Made by a program: the position numbers and the translations under genes. Shown piece by piece: positions 20,306 to 29,935 of a stretch of DNA of 64,000 nucleotides (within the stretch, counting starts at the first letter, position 1; every line of letters begins with the position of its first letter). Source of the DNA: Chondrus crispus. Taxonomy: Eukaryota > Rhodophyta > Florideophyceae > Gigartinales > Gigartinaceae. Location of the stretch: NCBI RefSeq assembly GCF_000350225.1, contig NW_005179158.1, positions 554,158 through 618,157 of the forward strand, in the 5' to 3' direction. The notes under the pieces are model-generated. The model was given only the letters and a program-made list of their open reading frames with translations, had not been told where the DNA came from and searched no databases.

Positions 20306-20739
20306 AACCGTGATCTGTTCATGACCGAAAACACCGCACATCAACTTGAATTTAACTGTTTTTGTATCGCTCAATGTGGTGCTGCAGATGGTGTCACGGA
20401 TCTCCCGAACAGACTGTTTAAATGTCTTGTTGATGGATTGATCACACAGCTGAAGGAAGTGTGATGTGTTGGCCGGGGCCTGTATTACCTCAATGTTGTA
20501 CTTACGACATACTTCTAGCCATTCATACCCGCCTTTAGAGGCATGACCGTCAAGTGTGAGAACGATTGCGATGTTCTGCGGCGCAATTTCTCGAGCATAC
20601 GTGTTGAAGTGCTCGACGAAAAGGCGTATATTGTTTCGCTCCGTAGACCTGTTTGCGCTGCATTTGATTACTCCCTCCCGTGGAAACCAATCCGTCTTCC
20701 CCAGCTTTTTATGGACGGCGAAGCAACCGGTCTGGGATA

Positions 20740-21477
20740 ACTCCTCTCCGCCCTGGGTTGGGTGAGAGGCGGAGGCTTTAGCGAGGGAGCACGCGGCGCG
20801 GACGCGACGCGCCAATTAAACCGATCGGACGAGCTCGCGAAAAGGGAGTGGCTCACTGGCCGGTTACGCGCAGTCGCCCCGTGGTGCGTGAACGGGAGCG
20901 ACCGGTAACGGGTTACAAGCCAGCGCGCCTGACGGACAACCGAAACGGACGTACGTAGGCGCAAAAGGGACGGGGGCGAGCTTGCCCCAGTTTACTGGTG
21001 GGGACGGGTGTCAGGTCTTAACCCCTCAGAGGGACGCCTCGGACACCTGTCCCAGTGTACAGTACCTGCCGCCTAGTGCGTACCAGGTACTGTACGCCAT
21101 TAAAAAACTAGCCCCTCAATTCGTAATTACCGCGCGGACGCTGCAGCTACACGTGTGTACTACTGTACACACGCGCTGCTTACAGACTACCGCACGGATG
21201 CCACGTGTGCTAGCGTACACGTAATACTAGCAGACTACCGCTGGGCCGACACGTGCACTACTGTACACGTACGCCAAATTACGACCGCTCGGCACGCGCG
21301 CGCTCCCTTCACGTGGGCACACCCGCCCACGTGTCCACCGTGCACGGCTGCACTGTTAATAATATCCCCGCGCGCGCGTCCGTCGTTATACTACACGGTC
21401 GATCGCCCAGACTCAGTGGTTCAAGCCAATTCTGCAAAACGTATTTTCCCGCGACAAAAAAGAACGGAGGAGTCTTT
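20740..21477. mobile_element. GC-rich insertion inside the pogo-like transposase
   Basis: Transposase coding stops at about 20740 and resumes at about 21477, so about 0.74 kb of unrelated, more GC-rich DNA interrupts it. Both edges carry TA (20738-20739, 21478-21479), and the inner edges share ACTCCTC-CCG in inverted orientation, so a small non-autonomous element is likely. It has no coding capacity. Inside, around 21140-21290, three imperfect repeats of about 50 bp each carry a CACGTG and a short palindrome (GTGTGTAC-TACT-GTACACAC). Exact ends are uncertain. Confidence 0.5.
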
Positions 21478-22770
21478 TAACCAGAGCCAGAGGCTGCGAT
21501 TAAAGCCGTAACATGTTTCCCTGGACCTGAAGATGAGTGTGACGTGCGAGAACCGCCATGATGTGAACCTGCCTCTGAGTAAGATTTAGTCTTTTTTCCG
21601 AATTCTGTTTCTACTGCGGACTCATCCATATTCCATATCCTGTCCCCGTCTTTTCGTATACCTGGGTATTGCCTGGAAATTTTTCGCAGCGCATCAAAGT
21701 ATCCCTTTACATGATTGTGGTTTTCGCCTTTCAGTTTTACCCCGTCTTTGTTTTCTGTCGTCCTGAGACAAATATCCCTGTGTCTTGCACGGAATGAGCG
21801 CACAGCGTCGTCGCTAGGATCGCTCTATTTCCACCCTGCTCTACCGTCACATGCAATCTGTGCCATCATATATTTCAGCCCAGAATTGTCTATTGCAAAT
21901 CCTCTTTGCGCAGCAACTTTTATCTGAGCGACAACCAGGTTTTCTTCATTTGGACTGAGTATTGTCCGCCTGCCAGGTCCATTTTGCTCTGTTTCCAACC
22001 TCGACAGCAGTGCAGCATGCCCAATTTTTTTGAGCTCCAATTTAAGAATTCCAACCAACGACTTGCTGAGACCTGTTATGGCAGCCGTTTTGCGTATTGA
22101 TTTGCTGCTTTTCAACAGTTCCACTGCCTTCCGTCGAGATTCGATGGTTACAGTACGTTCAATGGATCGCTTGCCGTTGTCCCGAGTCTGCTTTTTCATG
22201 GAACGGGGCATGATAAGGGTATTGGAGCTTGAAGAATGGTCTCGAAGTTGGGATTGGACGAAGATCGGCGCTCGGAATTTTTATGATAGTGTGGCGCTGA
22301 GTTGGGCGGGACAATTCAAATGTGCTCTGGATGATTGTATAGGCTGTTCTCAGACTGCTGACCAGTAGAACACTGCCATTTCTTCTTCTAGCGATGGACT
22401 GTGCCAATCCAAAGTTGGTGTCCATAATTGGACCATGTCCAAAATTGACCCAGTGAGAAGGGTAGACCATTGTCACAAATATCCGAGAATTCCTGAAAGA
22501 GCCAATCGTTTGCAAAAAAAGAATCCTAAAACGGTTATGCCGATGTGTATCAACATTCACTGATATTTTCAACAAATTTATGATATGTTGCAATTGGACA
22601 CAGCAGTGCGCAACTACGTGGCAAATTTCAGAGATGACCCGTATTGCGCAGCTACACAATTCTCACAAAAGAGACGAAGTGATTTCGGAAATGGCGCCCA
22701 AAATGGGCAATATGTGGGCTTCCCCGCCAAAACCCGACACCCAACAAAGACCATCACGGTCGCAACTCCC

Positions 22771-22913
22771 CATCCCACCCACCCCCACACCCCATCCCTC
22801 CCACCACAACTCCCCATCCCTCCCACCCCAACTCTTCATCCGTCACACCCCAACTCTTCATCCCTCCCACCCCCAACTCCCCATCCTTCCTACCGCCCAC
22901 TCCCCATATCCCT
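22771..22913. repeat. 22-bp minisatellite before a Harbinger-like transposase
   Basis: About six tandem copies of a 22-23-bp C-rich unit of the form CATCCCTCCCACCCCAACTC, ending seven bases before the transposase ATG at 22920. It is pyrimidine-only for long runs on the plus strand. Confidence 0.8.
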
Positions 22914-22919
22914 CAAAAG

Positions 22920-24210
22920 ATGGCCTCAATTACCGTCGACAGAGCCAAGAATTCCCTACAAATTCTTGCGGAGCTCGCCATCGAGCGTCAAAATGAGTTG
23001 CAAAACTACAGTGATCCGATTCATCCTCCCTCCGATGACGATAATGGCACGGATGCACCCATTTTCGATCAGTACTACAACGCCCACGGCTCGCAAGGTA
23101 TCGTCCAAAATGATCAACTTCGACCTATTGCAATTCCAAGGCATATGGGCTGGCTTTGAAAATTTCATTCTCGATCATTACAACACTGGTCGTGGTCGGA
23201 CGAGCACCGTCACGGCCAAAGACATGTTGTTTATGACGATGACTGTCATGAAACATGGCGGTGACTGGGCATTTCTTGGAAACATGTTCAATTTCAAAGG
23301 CCCTACCATGGAGCGCATGATTTGGAATTTTGTTGATCTCGTTTGCGATGCGTTTTACGAATCCTACGTGGAGTATCATGCGAAAAAGTGGACGATGAAG
23401 GAGCTCGTGGCAAAGAAAAAATGTTTTTCTCACTACCCTATGGCGCGGTACGCCACTGATGTGACGTTTCAACCTTGCTTTCGCCCTTCCGGAAGCGTAC
23501 AAGTGGGTAAGCGCTATTATAGCGGAAAGCATAACATGTACGGCTATAAGGTGGAGGTCTCTGTTTTGCCAATTGGAATAGCCATCGGATTCAGTGATCA
23601 TGAGCCTGGGTCTGTCTCTGACCTCGTTATGTTTCAACAGATGCAACCGTGGCACCGAACCAGTTTGCAAAAGCAAAATGACGAAGACACATTGGAAGAC
23701 GATGGGCTTTTGGGGGAAGAATTTAAGGACGCTTGGGCAGTGCTAGCTGACAAGGGTTACCAAGGCAGTGCTGAGTTTTGCAGGATTGTGCATCCCAGCA
23801 AAAAACCACACATTGGTGCTCTATCCCCTGCTCAAATTTCAACAAGTCAGCACATTTCAAGCGACCGTATCATCGTGGAGAATTATTTCGGGCGTCTTTG
23901 TGGGGCATGGACAGTGCTTGGGAAAAAGTGGAAGTGGGCGGAAGCTAGGTACGACAGTGTTTTCCGCTTGTGTGTCGCACTGACAAATTTTCATGTCAAC
24001 TGCAATCCATTGCGGGCTGATGATGGGGCGGTGTTTAGGCAAATTGCTCATCGTTGGTACTCTATTGGATTGTCTCGACATGAAAAGAGACGTACTGTGC
24101 AGCGCAATTATCGCGAAAAGCGAGAGCGTCGTATGAATGTAATGTTTCGCGCGTCTACCGTTCTGCAGTACCCAGATCGCCAGCCAAGCTATGACGACCT
24201 ACAGTTGTAA
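22920..24210 (+). pseudogene. Harbinger/DDE_4-type transposase with one frameshift
   Basis: About 430 residues. The true N-terminus is MASITVDRAKNSLQILAE from the ATG at 22920: it aligns with the N-terminus of the second copy at 45380 (MEAITPTDAQAALQILAD). A one-base frame change near 23105-23115, in a CAAAAT stretch, moves to the frame used from there to 24210. All expected catalytic positions are present: Asp in 'RYATDVTFQP', the second Asp in 'SDHEPGSVSDLVMF', and Glu in 'IIVENYFGRLCG', with 'VLADKGYQG' between. This is the nuclease of PIF/Harbinger-like elements. Apart from the frameshift the gene looks intact, so a sequencing slip is possible. TIRs were looked for and not found. Confidence 0.8.
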
Positions 24211-24586
24211 GGTTAACACGGCGGCCTTTGGCAGTGTTGTCGGTTTTGCGTAATTACTTTGTCTTTTTATGACTTAGTCATCATTTTAGAAGGATATGCG
24301 TAAATTTGATGACGATATATCACCTGAATAGCACCCAGTCTGTACGATTATGGCACGTTAAATGCTCCATCACCAAGCCTTTGAGCACTCGTCGCCCATT
24401 TGCACTTAAGACCTACTACAAGATCTGCCACGTATGCAGCCAAAGCAATCGCAGAAGAGAGAAAAGAAGAAGCTTCTGAAAAGCGGTCCTCTCTAAATGG
24501 CCCCCCCTCAGCCTGTCAAGAAGACGAAACACATCGCCCTTTCGACCGAGAACCATTCTAAAGTATCCTTGTGACGAGCCACAATA
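24211..24586. other. Spacer between two transposons
   Basis: 376 bp with no gene. It is the 3' flank of the Harbinger-like element, up to the TA target (24585-24586) of the next element. No tandem repeat or TIR of the Harbinger element is visible. Confidence 0.4.
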
Positions 24587-26934
24587 CAAGTAGGGCACCC
24601 CCTATGTTGGACATGACAACAAATTGTTGGACAATAAAGAAAATAAGAGAATGTATCTAAAATACATGAAATAGAACATTTGCTGGACAGTTTTCACAAA
24701 CGTTTGGCGGTTAACGTGGCTATATCTCTGAACCTTTTGCTTTGCAGTGAATTTGCATGGCATATTCGAACTTCCCGCCCTCCTTACCCCCTTTTTCCAT
24801 CGACTTACGCCAAAACTGCTTAAGCCGTTCGTGTTTTTGGTTCACCATCTCGAGTTTTGGTTTTCCACAATCACAATACAATTCCCTCAACCCGTTCCCC
24901 TTCTATCTGCCATTCAGCTTTTGCAAACGACTTGCAGCTATGACCAAAAAGAAAAGTCTCGAGCAAAAAGGAAGGCAGCTGTTCCAGCAAGCCGTCATCG
25001 CCACTGAGAATGGACAATCCACGAGAGCAGCTGCTGCAATCGCGCAGCTGCCCCGTTCCACCTTCCACTACAGGCTTAATAATTTACACATCGCACGCAA
25101 ACCGCGTACTTATCTTACGGAAGTTGAAGAAACTGTGAATGTGGGGCTTCTTGAGCGCTATGCGCTGCAGGGCTTCCCACTTCGTCGCACAGACCTCTGC
25201 GACGCAATCAAGATTTTTGTTAGCGCCCTTCCCCTGGAGCGCCAAAATGCCCTACCCTTTTGCAAAAACGTCCCTGGAAAAAAGTTTCTCCAGAACTTTG
25301 CAGACCGTCACCGACAACGAGTCAATTTTGTTAGGGCATCTAAACAGGAGGAAATTTGTTGGGCGGCGACCAATGCTACAAATCTCACTCAACACCTGGT
25401 GGCGCTTGAGTCTGTAATGGCCGAAAACAATATCAATCCATGCCGAATTGCAAATCTTGATGAAACCAGTACCACTCCTAACCGAGACTGCAACCAGACT
25501 GCTCGAACAAAAGTATACAATTTACGTGGAGTACAACCACAACAGCGAAGCCCAGAATTTCTAAACGTGAATCGCATAACCATGTTGTCGGTAATTTTCG
25601 CAAATGGGGCACCAGGGAGGTCAATGTTCGTCTGTAAAGGAAAATATTTACAATTCAGAACTACTGTGGTTGATGGAAAACCGGTCGTGGAAACTTTGGC
25701 GGACTGCCTACCGAGAGGCATCATAGTTACAATGGGAGAAAACGTCGCCGGGGTGGATAGCCACAATTTTATTGAATGGGCTAAGCAATATGTTGACGAT
25801 GTGAAGGATTTGACAATGAACAATCGGAAGGTTTTGTTGGTCCTTGATGGCAACAGAAGCCATATGACGTACCAAGCCTTAAAAACATTACAATCTGGAG
25901 GCGTTATCGTATACTCTCTCCCGGCACACACAAACGGATACACGCAACCACTCGATATCTCTGTTTTTTGGGCCATTTAAGGAGTCACTGCACGCAAGTG
26001 TGGAGCGGCTGGCATGACCATGTGTGAGTACTAAATACGACATTTTTGATTATCTGAAATCATGAGAGAAGCATTTTATCAATGCTTTACAAGAAAAAAC
26101 ATTGTTTCATGCTTCGCGAAAGCTGGTATCTGGCCACTGCACGCGCCCGCATTATTATCACGTCCACTACCTGAGTCGGCTCTAAACCGGAGCCGCATAT
26201 TGACAGTTGATGAGCTTGGAGATTTGCTGGAATTGAAAAGATCTGAGAGCCGCAATGGACTAGGACTACGTCCTAGGCTGATGGCAAATGGCTACTTGGA
26301 TACTTCCGCTGATCTAGTTCTCACGACAACCTTCGCAATGGCCCTTGTGCATGGAAAATTTAAGCGAGACAGGACGAAAATTGACGCCCAACAGCGTCAT
26401 GAACGCAATCGGGACGAAGCCGAGAAGATACTGTACGAGCGGACTCGGGAAACACGCATTTTAGTCCGCATGCGACGTGCGCAACGACGGACAGCGACAT
26501 ATGGAGATCCCCTCATTCTTCCTCGACCTATTCGCATCCGGAGGCAGATAGCAGAGAATCGCGCAGCATCGCATCGACGCCACGAAAATGATGCCGCTGA
26601 TGCTTTGCTTTCAATCGCAGTTCCGAGATCAGGCAGTGCCGACTGATATGTTTTTCCAGCCTTGTAATCATATTCTGATGAAAATGTTTGGGCCATGATT
26701 GTCATATGCTGTCCAACTTACGGGCTCCGTTTTTCCCATTTTGACTTGAGTGAACTGCCTGAAGAAACTGACCGCCTCATCTGAGAAATGCTCCGTGGTC
26801 AAATATGTGCTACAGGATGTGAAAGGCTGTGTTCTACTCTCTCAGTAGACATCAAATCGGCGCTCGGGGTCCAAATCTGGAACTTTTTGTGTTTAAAATC
26901 TGAAAATTGTCCCAAATAGGGGGTATTCTACTTG
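24587..26934 (+). mobile_element. Second pogo-like DNA transposon
   Basis: A 2.35-kb element with imperfect 27-bp TIRs (24587-24613 and 26908-26934; both begin CAAGTAG and share ACCCCCTAT; 5 of 27 positions differ), flanked by TA on both sides (24585-24586, 26935-26936). It contains one damaged pogo/jerky-type transposase on the plus strand. The inner ends of its TIRs read TTGGACA or TGGGACA, as in the neighbouring pogo-like element. Confidence 0.85.
24940..26646 (+). pseudogene. Pogo/jerky-type transposase, frameshifted
   Basis: From MTKKKSLEQKG: a psq-type helix-turn-helix at about residues 20-50 ('STRAAAAIAQLPRSTFHYRL'), a CENP-B-like second DNA-binding region to about 150, then the DDE core with Asp in 'IANLDETSTT', Asp in 'VLLVLDGNRSHM' and Asp in 'YTQPLDISVF'. 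Just after this a T run (about 25959-25966) has gained or lost a base, so the frame ends at 25980. Family-like sequence continues with further small indels and is open again from 26062 to 26646, with a basic C-terminus. At least two frame changes make it a pseudogene, or an old copy with errors in homopolymers. Confidence 0.82.
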
Positions 26935-27238
26935 TATTCGCTTCAGCAAATATTCGCGCAGGTGCACGTGATCCGTCGGGCGGCACAACGATGGACCAAA
27001 CTTGAGTTTGTTGTGGGCAGGTACTGTATCTTGCTGGACGTCAGTCAACAAAAGCCGTGGTGGAATTGCTCAAACTCGAGTTTACTTTACGTCCAGCGAG
27101 TTTGTGAGAAAATGCAAAACAACATCACAATAACAATGCGTTGTTTTACGGACAACCTTAATGAAGTTGCAAATGGGAGCCTCCGGAAATCTTTTCTTGT
27201 GTCAGAGTCATCTTTTTTCTTTGGGTCAAAGTGCAGAT

Positions 27239-27560
27239 TTGGGGGCGACATCCGGCCAAAGTGAAAATCTACGTGGGGCGATTTCAATGTGGTGGGGGTT
27301 TTATAGGGCGACACTACTAGAAAGTGATCTGCTAGTAGCGTGATTTTGGTCCATGGTGTCCTCTGCATGGGGTGACAATGTCCGTTTTCTAGAGTGACAG
27401 AAAAACGATCGTAAAGTCACCTCCGACAAACTCATATTCGGGGATGTCACCCCATAAAAACCTATACTATCGTGGCCATTTCGGCAGAGACCTAAATGTT
27501 AGAAAAGTCGCCCTAGAAACGCATGATTGTTTTAATGTCACCCCTATAAAAAGCACGCCA
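27239..27560. repeat. Cluster of GTC(A/G)CCC motifs in both orientations
   Basis: At least nine copies of a GGGG(C/T)GAC-type motif or its complement lie within about 320 bp, e.g. GGGGGCGACA at 27241, AGGGCGACAC at 27306, GGGGTGACAA at 27370, GATGTCACCCC at 27443 and AATGTCACCCC at 27535. The left copies read GGGYGAC, the right copies GTCRCCC, so the patch is roughly symmetric about 27405. TTTATAGGGCGAC (27300) and GTCACCCCTATAAA (27538) form an imperfect inverted pair, which could be the ends of a small MITE. Confidence 0.5.
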
Positions 27561-27939
27561 ACGCACGGTTTCGCGCTGGATAAAGCGCTCTCAAAACTGA
27601 AACAATATAGTGTGGCTATAGAGGCCGCCCAGTGCTCACCACAGTGGCATACGGTGACGCGCGGTCACGCGGCGTACGTTCTGCCTTCTGAACCCGCCAT
27701 TTTTCGGCGTCTACGTTCCCCAGGCCCCCCGCACATCTCGCCGCAATGCCCTCACCCGCCTTCTTCATCGCTTTGCTCTGCACCCTGCCTCTAGCATGGT
27801 GCACCGCGGCCGCGTCTCCAAGTGACCCGGAACCCAGTCGCACCAAAGGGCCCGGCTCCCATCTCACGCGTGTCCACTAAGAACGGAAGTTTGTGCAGAT
27901 CTACGGGGAGGTGCAACATTCCTAGTATTCTTGGACACC

Positions 27940-28734
27940 ATGAGCTGGGCGATTGACAGGGTGATGATTGGTGATGGCCGACAAGGGGCAAGCGGCCACA
28001 AAATGCAAGACGGCGTTTTGTACGCTGCCGCCGGATTGACAGGCGTTGACGAAAGTTTCTGGCCTATCGATGCCAATTCGATTACACTATCCCTTCACAC
28101 GATGCAGGCTCTATTAAACGCGATAGATGATGGTACCAACGACTTGCCGCGCAAGAAAAAGTTTTTGCAAGAGATGTTCCGTCGACTGTATGCGTGGATG
28201 ATGGCCCATCGCGGTGTACCGATACTCATCGGTGGTATTGGGGCACGCGGACAAATCACTGGATCAAGAAGGTTTGAGGTGCACCAGTATGGCCCGAACC
28301 TCGTGCGCAGCAACGACGATTCATGCGTGTCGGCTGCGCTGTCCAACGGCACTTGTGCGCTATATGGTACCACAGGAGGAACAAGCGTCGACAAGTACCT
28401 TCGGAAGCATCCGATGAAGATCAAAACACTCAAGCAACTCTTTTCTCTGGTTCACCAAATTCCCGCTCAACTATCAGTGCGCCGAGTTCCTAAAGCTGTG
28501 AAGAAGGCGTTCGATGCAAATCCTTTCAAGTGGCTTGCGCACCATAATCAAGGCGTGTGGATAGTCCGAATAGTGGAACACGGAATTGTAGATCATTGCG
28601 TTGCGCTGGACTGCAACCGTGGTATTGTCTATGATAGCGCTTCAAGGTATCCGTTCGCATTAACCGAAGATGTGCTTCGTCTCCTTGGCGGAGATGAAGC
28701 AAAGAATTTGCGCGTGGCTGAGGGAGCTAGTTAA
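27940..28734 (+). CDS. Putative papain-fold cysteine hydrolase, transposon-associated
   Basis: 264 residues from ATG (MSWAIDRVMIGDG), an undamaged frame. I do not recognise the family with certainty. What is visible: a 'NDDSCVSAALSNGTCALYG' segment with a Cys on a small-residue helix, and about 100 residues later 'VDHCVALDCNRGIVYDSA', a beta-hairpin with His and a following Asp. Cys, then His, then Asp/Asn in this order and style suggests a papain-like/OTU or C39-like cysteine hydrolase. The gene sits just after two transposons and a motif-dense patch, so it may be cargo or part of an unseen element. Catalysis is inferred only. Confidence 0.45.
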   Translation: MSWAIDRVMIGDGRQGASGHKMQDGVLYAAAGLTGVDESFWPIDANSITLSLHTMQALLNAIDDGTNDLPRKKKFLQEMFRRLYAWMMAHRGVPILIGGIGARGQITGSRRFEVHQYGPNLVRSNDDSCVSAALSNGTCALYGTTGGTSVDKYLRKHPMKIKTLKQLFSLVHQIPAQLSVRRVPKAVKKAFDANPFKWLAHHNQGVWIVRIVEHGIVDHCVALDCNRGIVYDSASRYPFALTEDVLRLLGGDEAKNLRVAEGAS

Positions 28735-29530
28735 AGTCCCTGTCAATTCTAAGAAGCCCTCACGCTGCTCGTGTTCATCCCCCGCCCCTCCCGCTCCTTC
28801 TTCGCCAGCTTGAAGTACTCGGGCGTCGAGCAGGGGAGGCTACATGCGTGGGTTCGCAAGTTGGAGGAGAGGGAGAGAAGGGTCGGCCAGGCGGAGGAAG
28901 CAGGGAAGGACCGCGTTGCCGAACGGGTTGCTACCGTCGCGAGGAGGGAGCTGCTCATGGCGAAGAAGGAGAGGCTCTTGGGAAAACCCAGCCGCACTTC
29001 ATGTCTCCCTCGCTCGTCGCAGTGCCAGTTCACGGCTGGCAGCTGCAGCGCCAGCGGGAGATTATGAGCTGAGAAGGCGTCTGCCTGCGCCCGATCCGAC
29101 GGCCGAAGCATATCCACGCTTTTGTCCGGCAGTTGCTGTATATTATATCATCTCTAGGCTTTGCCGTGGGGACATTGCCAATATATCGGACGATGATTTC
29201 GAAAGCGACCAAGCCCAGCCTGTTGTGCGTATACCGACGCCGCCCCGCTTTCTGTCACCCCATCGGAGAGATTCACGAGACAGCTCGCCGTTCAAAGAAC
29301 CCATCCAACACGAGCCCTCACCGCCACGGGCCGTACCTTGATTCTACAGAACTGCGTACATATATGGTTCCCCATGGACATGCTGCACTTTCCGCCAAGT
29401 ATAACTCCCATACGAGCCGCCACAACAAGCTGGACAGCTTACCACAAGAACAGAACCCTGTATTACACCGCCTTCGTTCCGGTGTCCAAGGAGACCGCTT
29501 CGCATACGCTACAGTGCTACAGCTTGTTAA
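28735..29530. other. Spacer with charged low-complexity frames
   Basis: A plus-strand frame at 28771-29067 is rich in R, E and K ('WVRKLEERERRVGQAEEAGK') and looks helical, but it has no ATG-proximal homology I recognise and a competing antisense frame. Further on, a short acidic stretch 'ANISDDDFESDQAQPVVR' (about 29180-29230) could belong to the N-terminal part of the Leo1-like fragment that follows. No gene is called. Confidence 0.3.
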
Positions 29531-29935
29531 AGAACGCAAAATGACCCCTTGGCACGGAGCCAGGTGGTAGAATCGAATGTCCGTGTAATCACGTGGTCAG
29601 ATGGATCGAAAACCTTGTCGATCGGTTCCCAGCAATTTTTGATGATTGCTGACACTGTTGCATCGAGACATTCTGTCTTACGAAAAGGAACCAACGTTCA
29701 CACCTGTGAGTCACGTGTCAAGAATCTCATGCGTGTTCAGCCGAACTCCACTTCTCCTTCACGCAAAAATTCCAAAAAACCTTGCCCTACTTCAGAGGTG
29801 TACGCTTCCCTCCTGCGGGCTCATGGCGTGGCGACGGAAGCCATTAAAGAGGCTTCGTTGGAGGACCTCAGGGTCCTCGCTCGACTACTCACATCTCTTC
29901 CGGAAGGTAAATCCTTCCGTGAGTCGCCTCCGTAA
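29531..29935 (+). pseudogene. Fragment resembling Leo1 (Paf1 complex)
   Basis: An open stretch without its own ATG, bounded upstream by a TAA. It reads 'VVESNVRVITWSDGSKTLSI', close to the Leo1 core motif ESNAR-V-WSDGS-SLHLG, followed by a 'RKGTNVHTCESRVKNLMRVQ' segment that matches the Leo1 'RQGTGLQGQA...KLTFRPHST' pattern in order and spacing. After about 80 residues the similarity ends. Leo1 is a Paf1-complex subunit that acts with RNA polymerase II in elongation and histone modification. The fragment could be an exon, but no flanking exons or splice sites were recognised, so a relic left in a transposon island is more likely. Confidence 0.42.

Larger units (their letters stand above)
19502..22211 (-). 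pseudogene. Pogo/CENP-B-type transposase, disrupted
   Basis: Read from 22211 downward: residues 1-130 contain a psq-type helix-turn-helix ('RRKAVELLKSSKSIRKTAA'), then an in-frame TAG at 21825-21827. The same frame resumes with the first catalytic Asp in 'WNMDESAV' (about 21.63 kb) and runs to about 21480. There the frame is lost into GC-rich DNA (20740-21477), then picks up again with the second Asp in 'VLTLDGHASKGG' and the third in 'LQLCDQSINKTFK'. A basic C-terminal tail ends at 19502. A 100-N gap (20206-20305) falls between the third Asp and the tail. Damage seen: one nonsense codon, one 0.74-kb insertion with a frame change. The product would have been a DDD/DDE cut-and-paste transposase. 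Confidence 0.82.
19293..22462 (-). mobile_element. Pogo-like (Tc1/mariner superfamily) DNA transposon
   Basis: A 3.17-kb element defined by 27-bp terminal inverted repeats that are identical (19293-19319 and 22436-22462; both start CCCTTCTCACTGGG inward) and flanked on both sides by TA (19291-19292, 22463-22464), the Tc1/mariner target. Inside is a broken pogo/CENP-B-type transposase on the minus strand, a 100-N assembly gap, and a second GC-rich insertion. Perfect TIRs suggest fairly recent movement or selection on the ends, while the coding region is dead. Confidence 0.88.

Noticed and set aside
22585..22919. N-terminal extension of the Harbinger-like frame back to 22585
   Set aside because: The extension reads through the minisatellite; comparison with the second copy shows that the real N-terminus is in the other frame from 22920.
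23090..23145. A 40-odd-base intron (GTATCG...CCAAG) as explanation for the Harbinger frameshift
   Set aside because: The second copy has coding sequence aligned across the same interval, so the bases are coding and a one-base indel is simpler.
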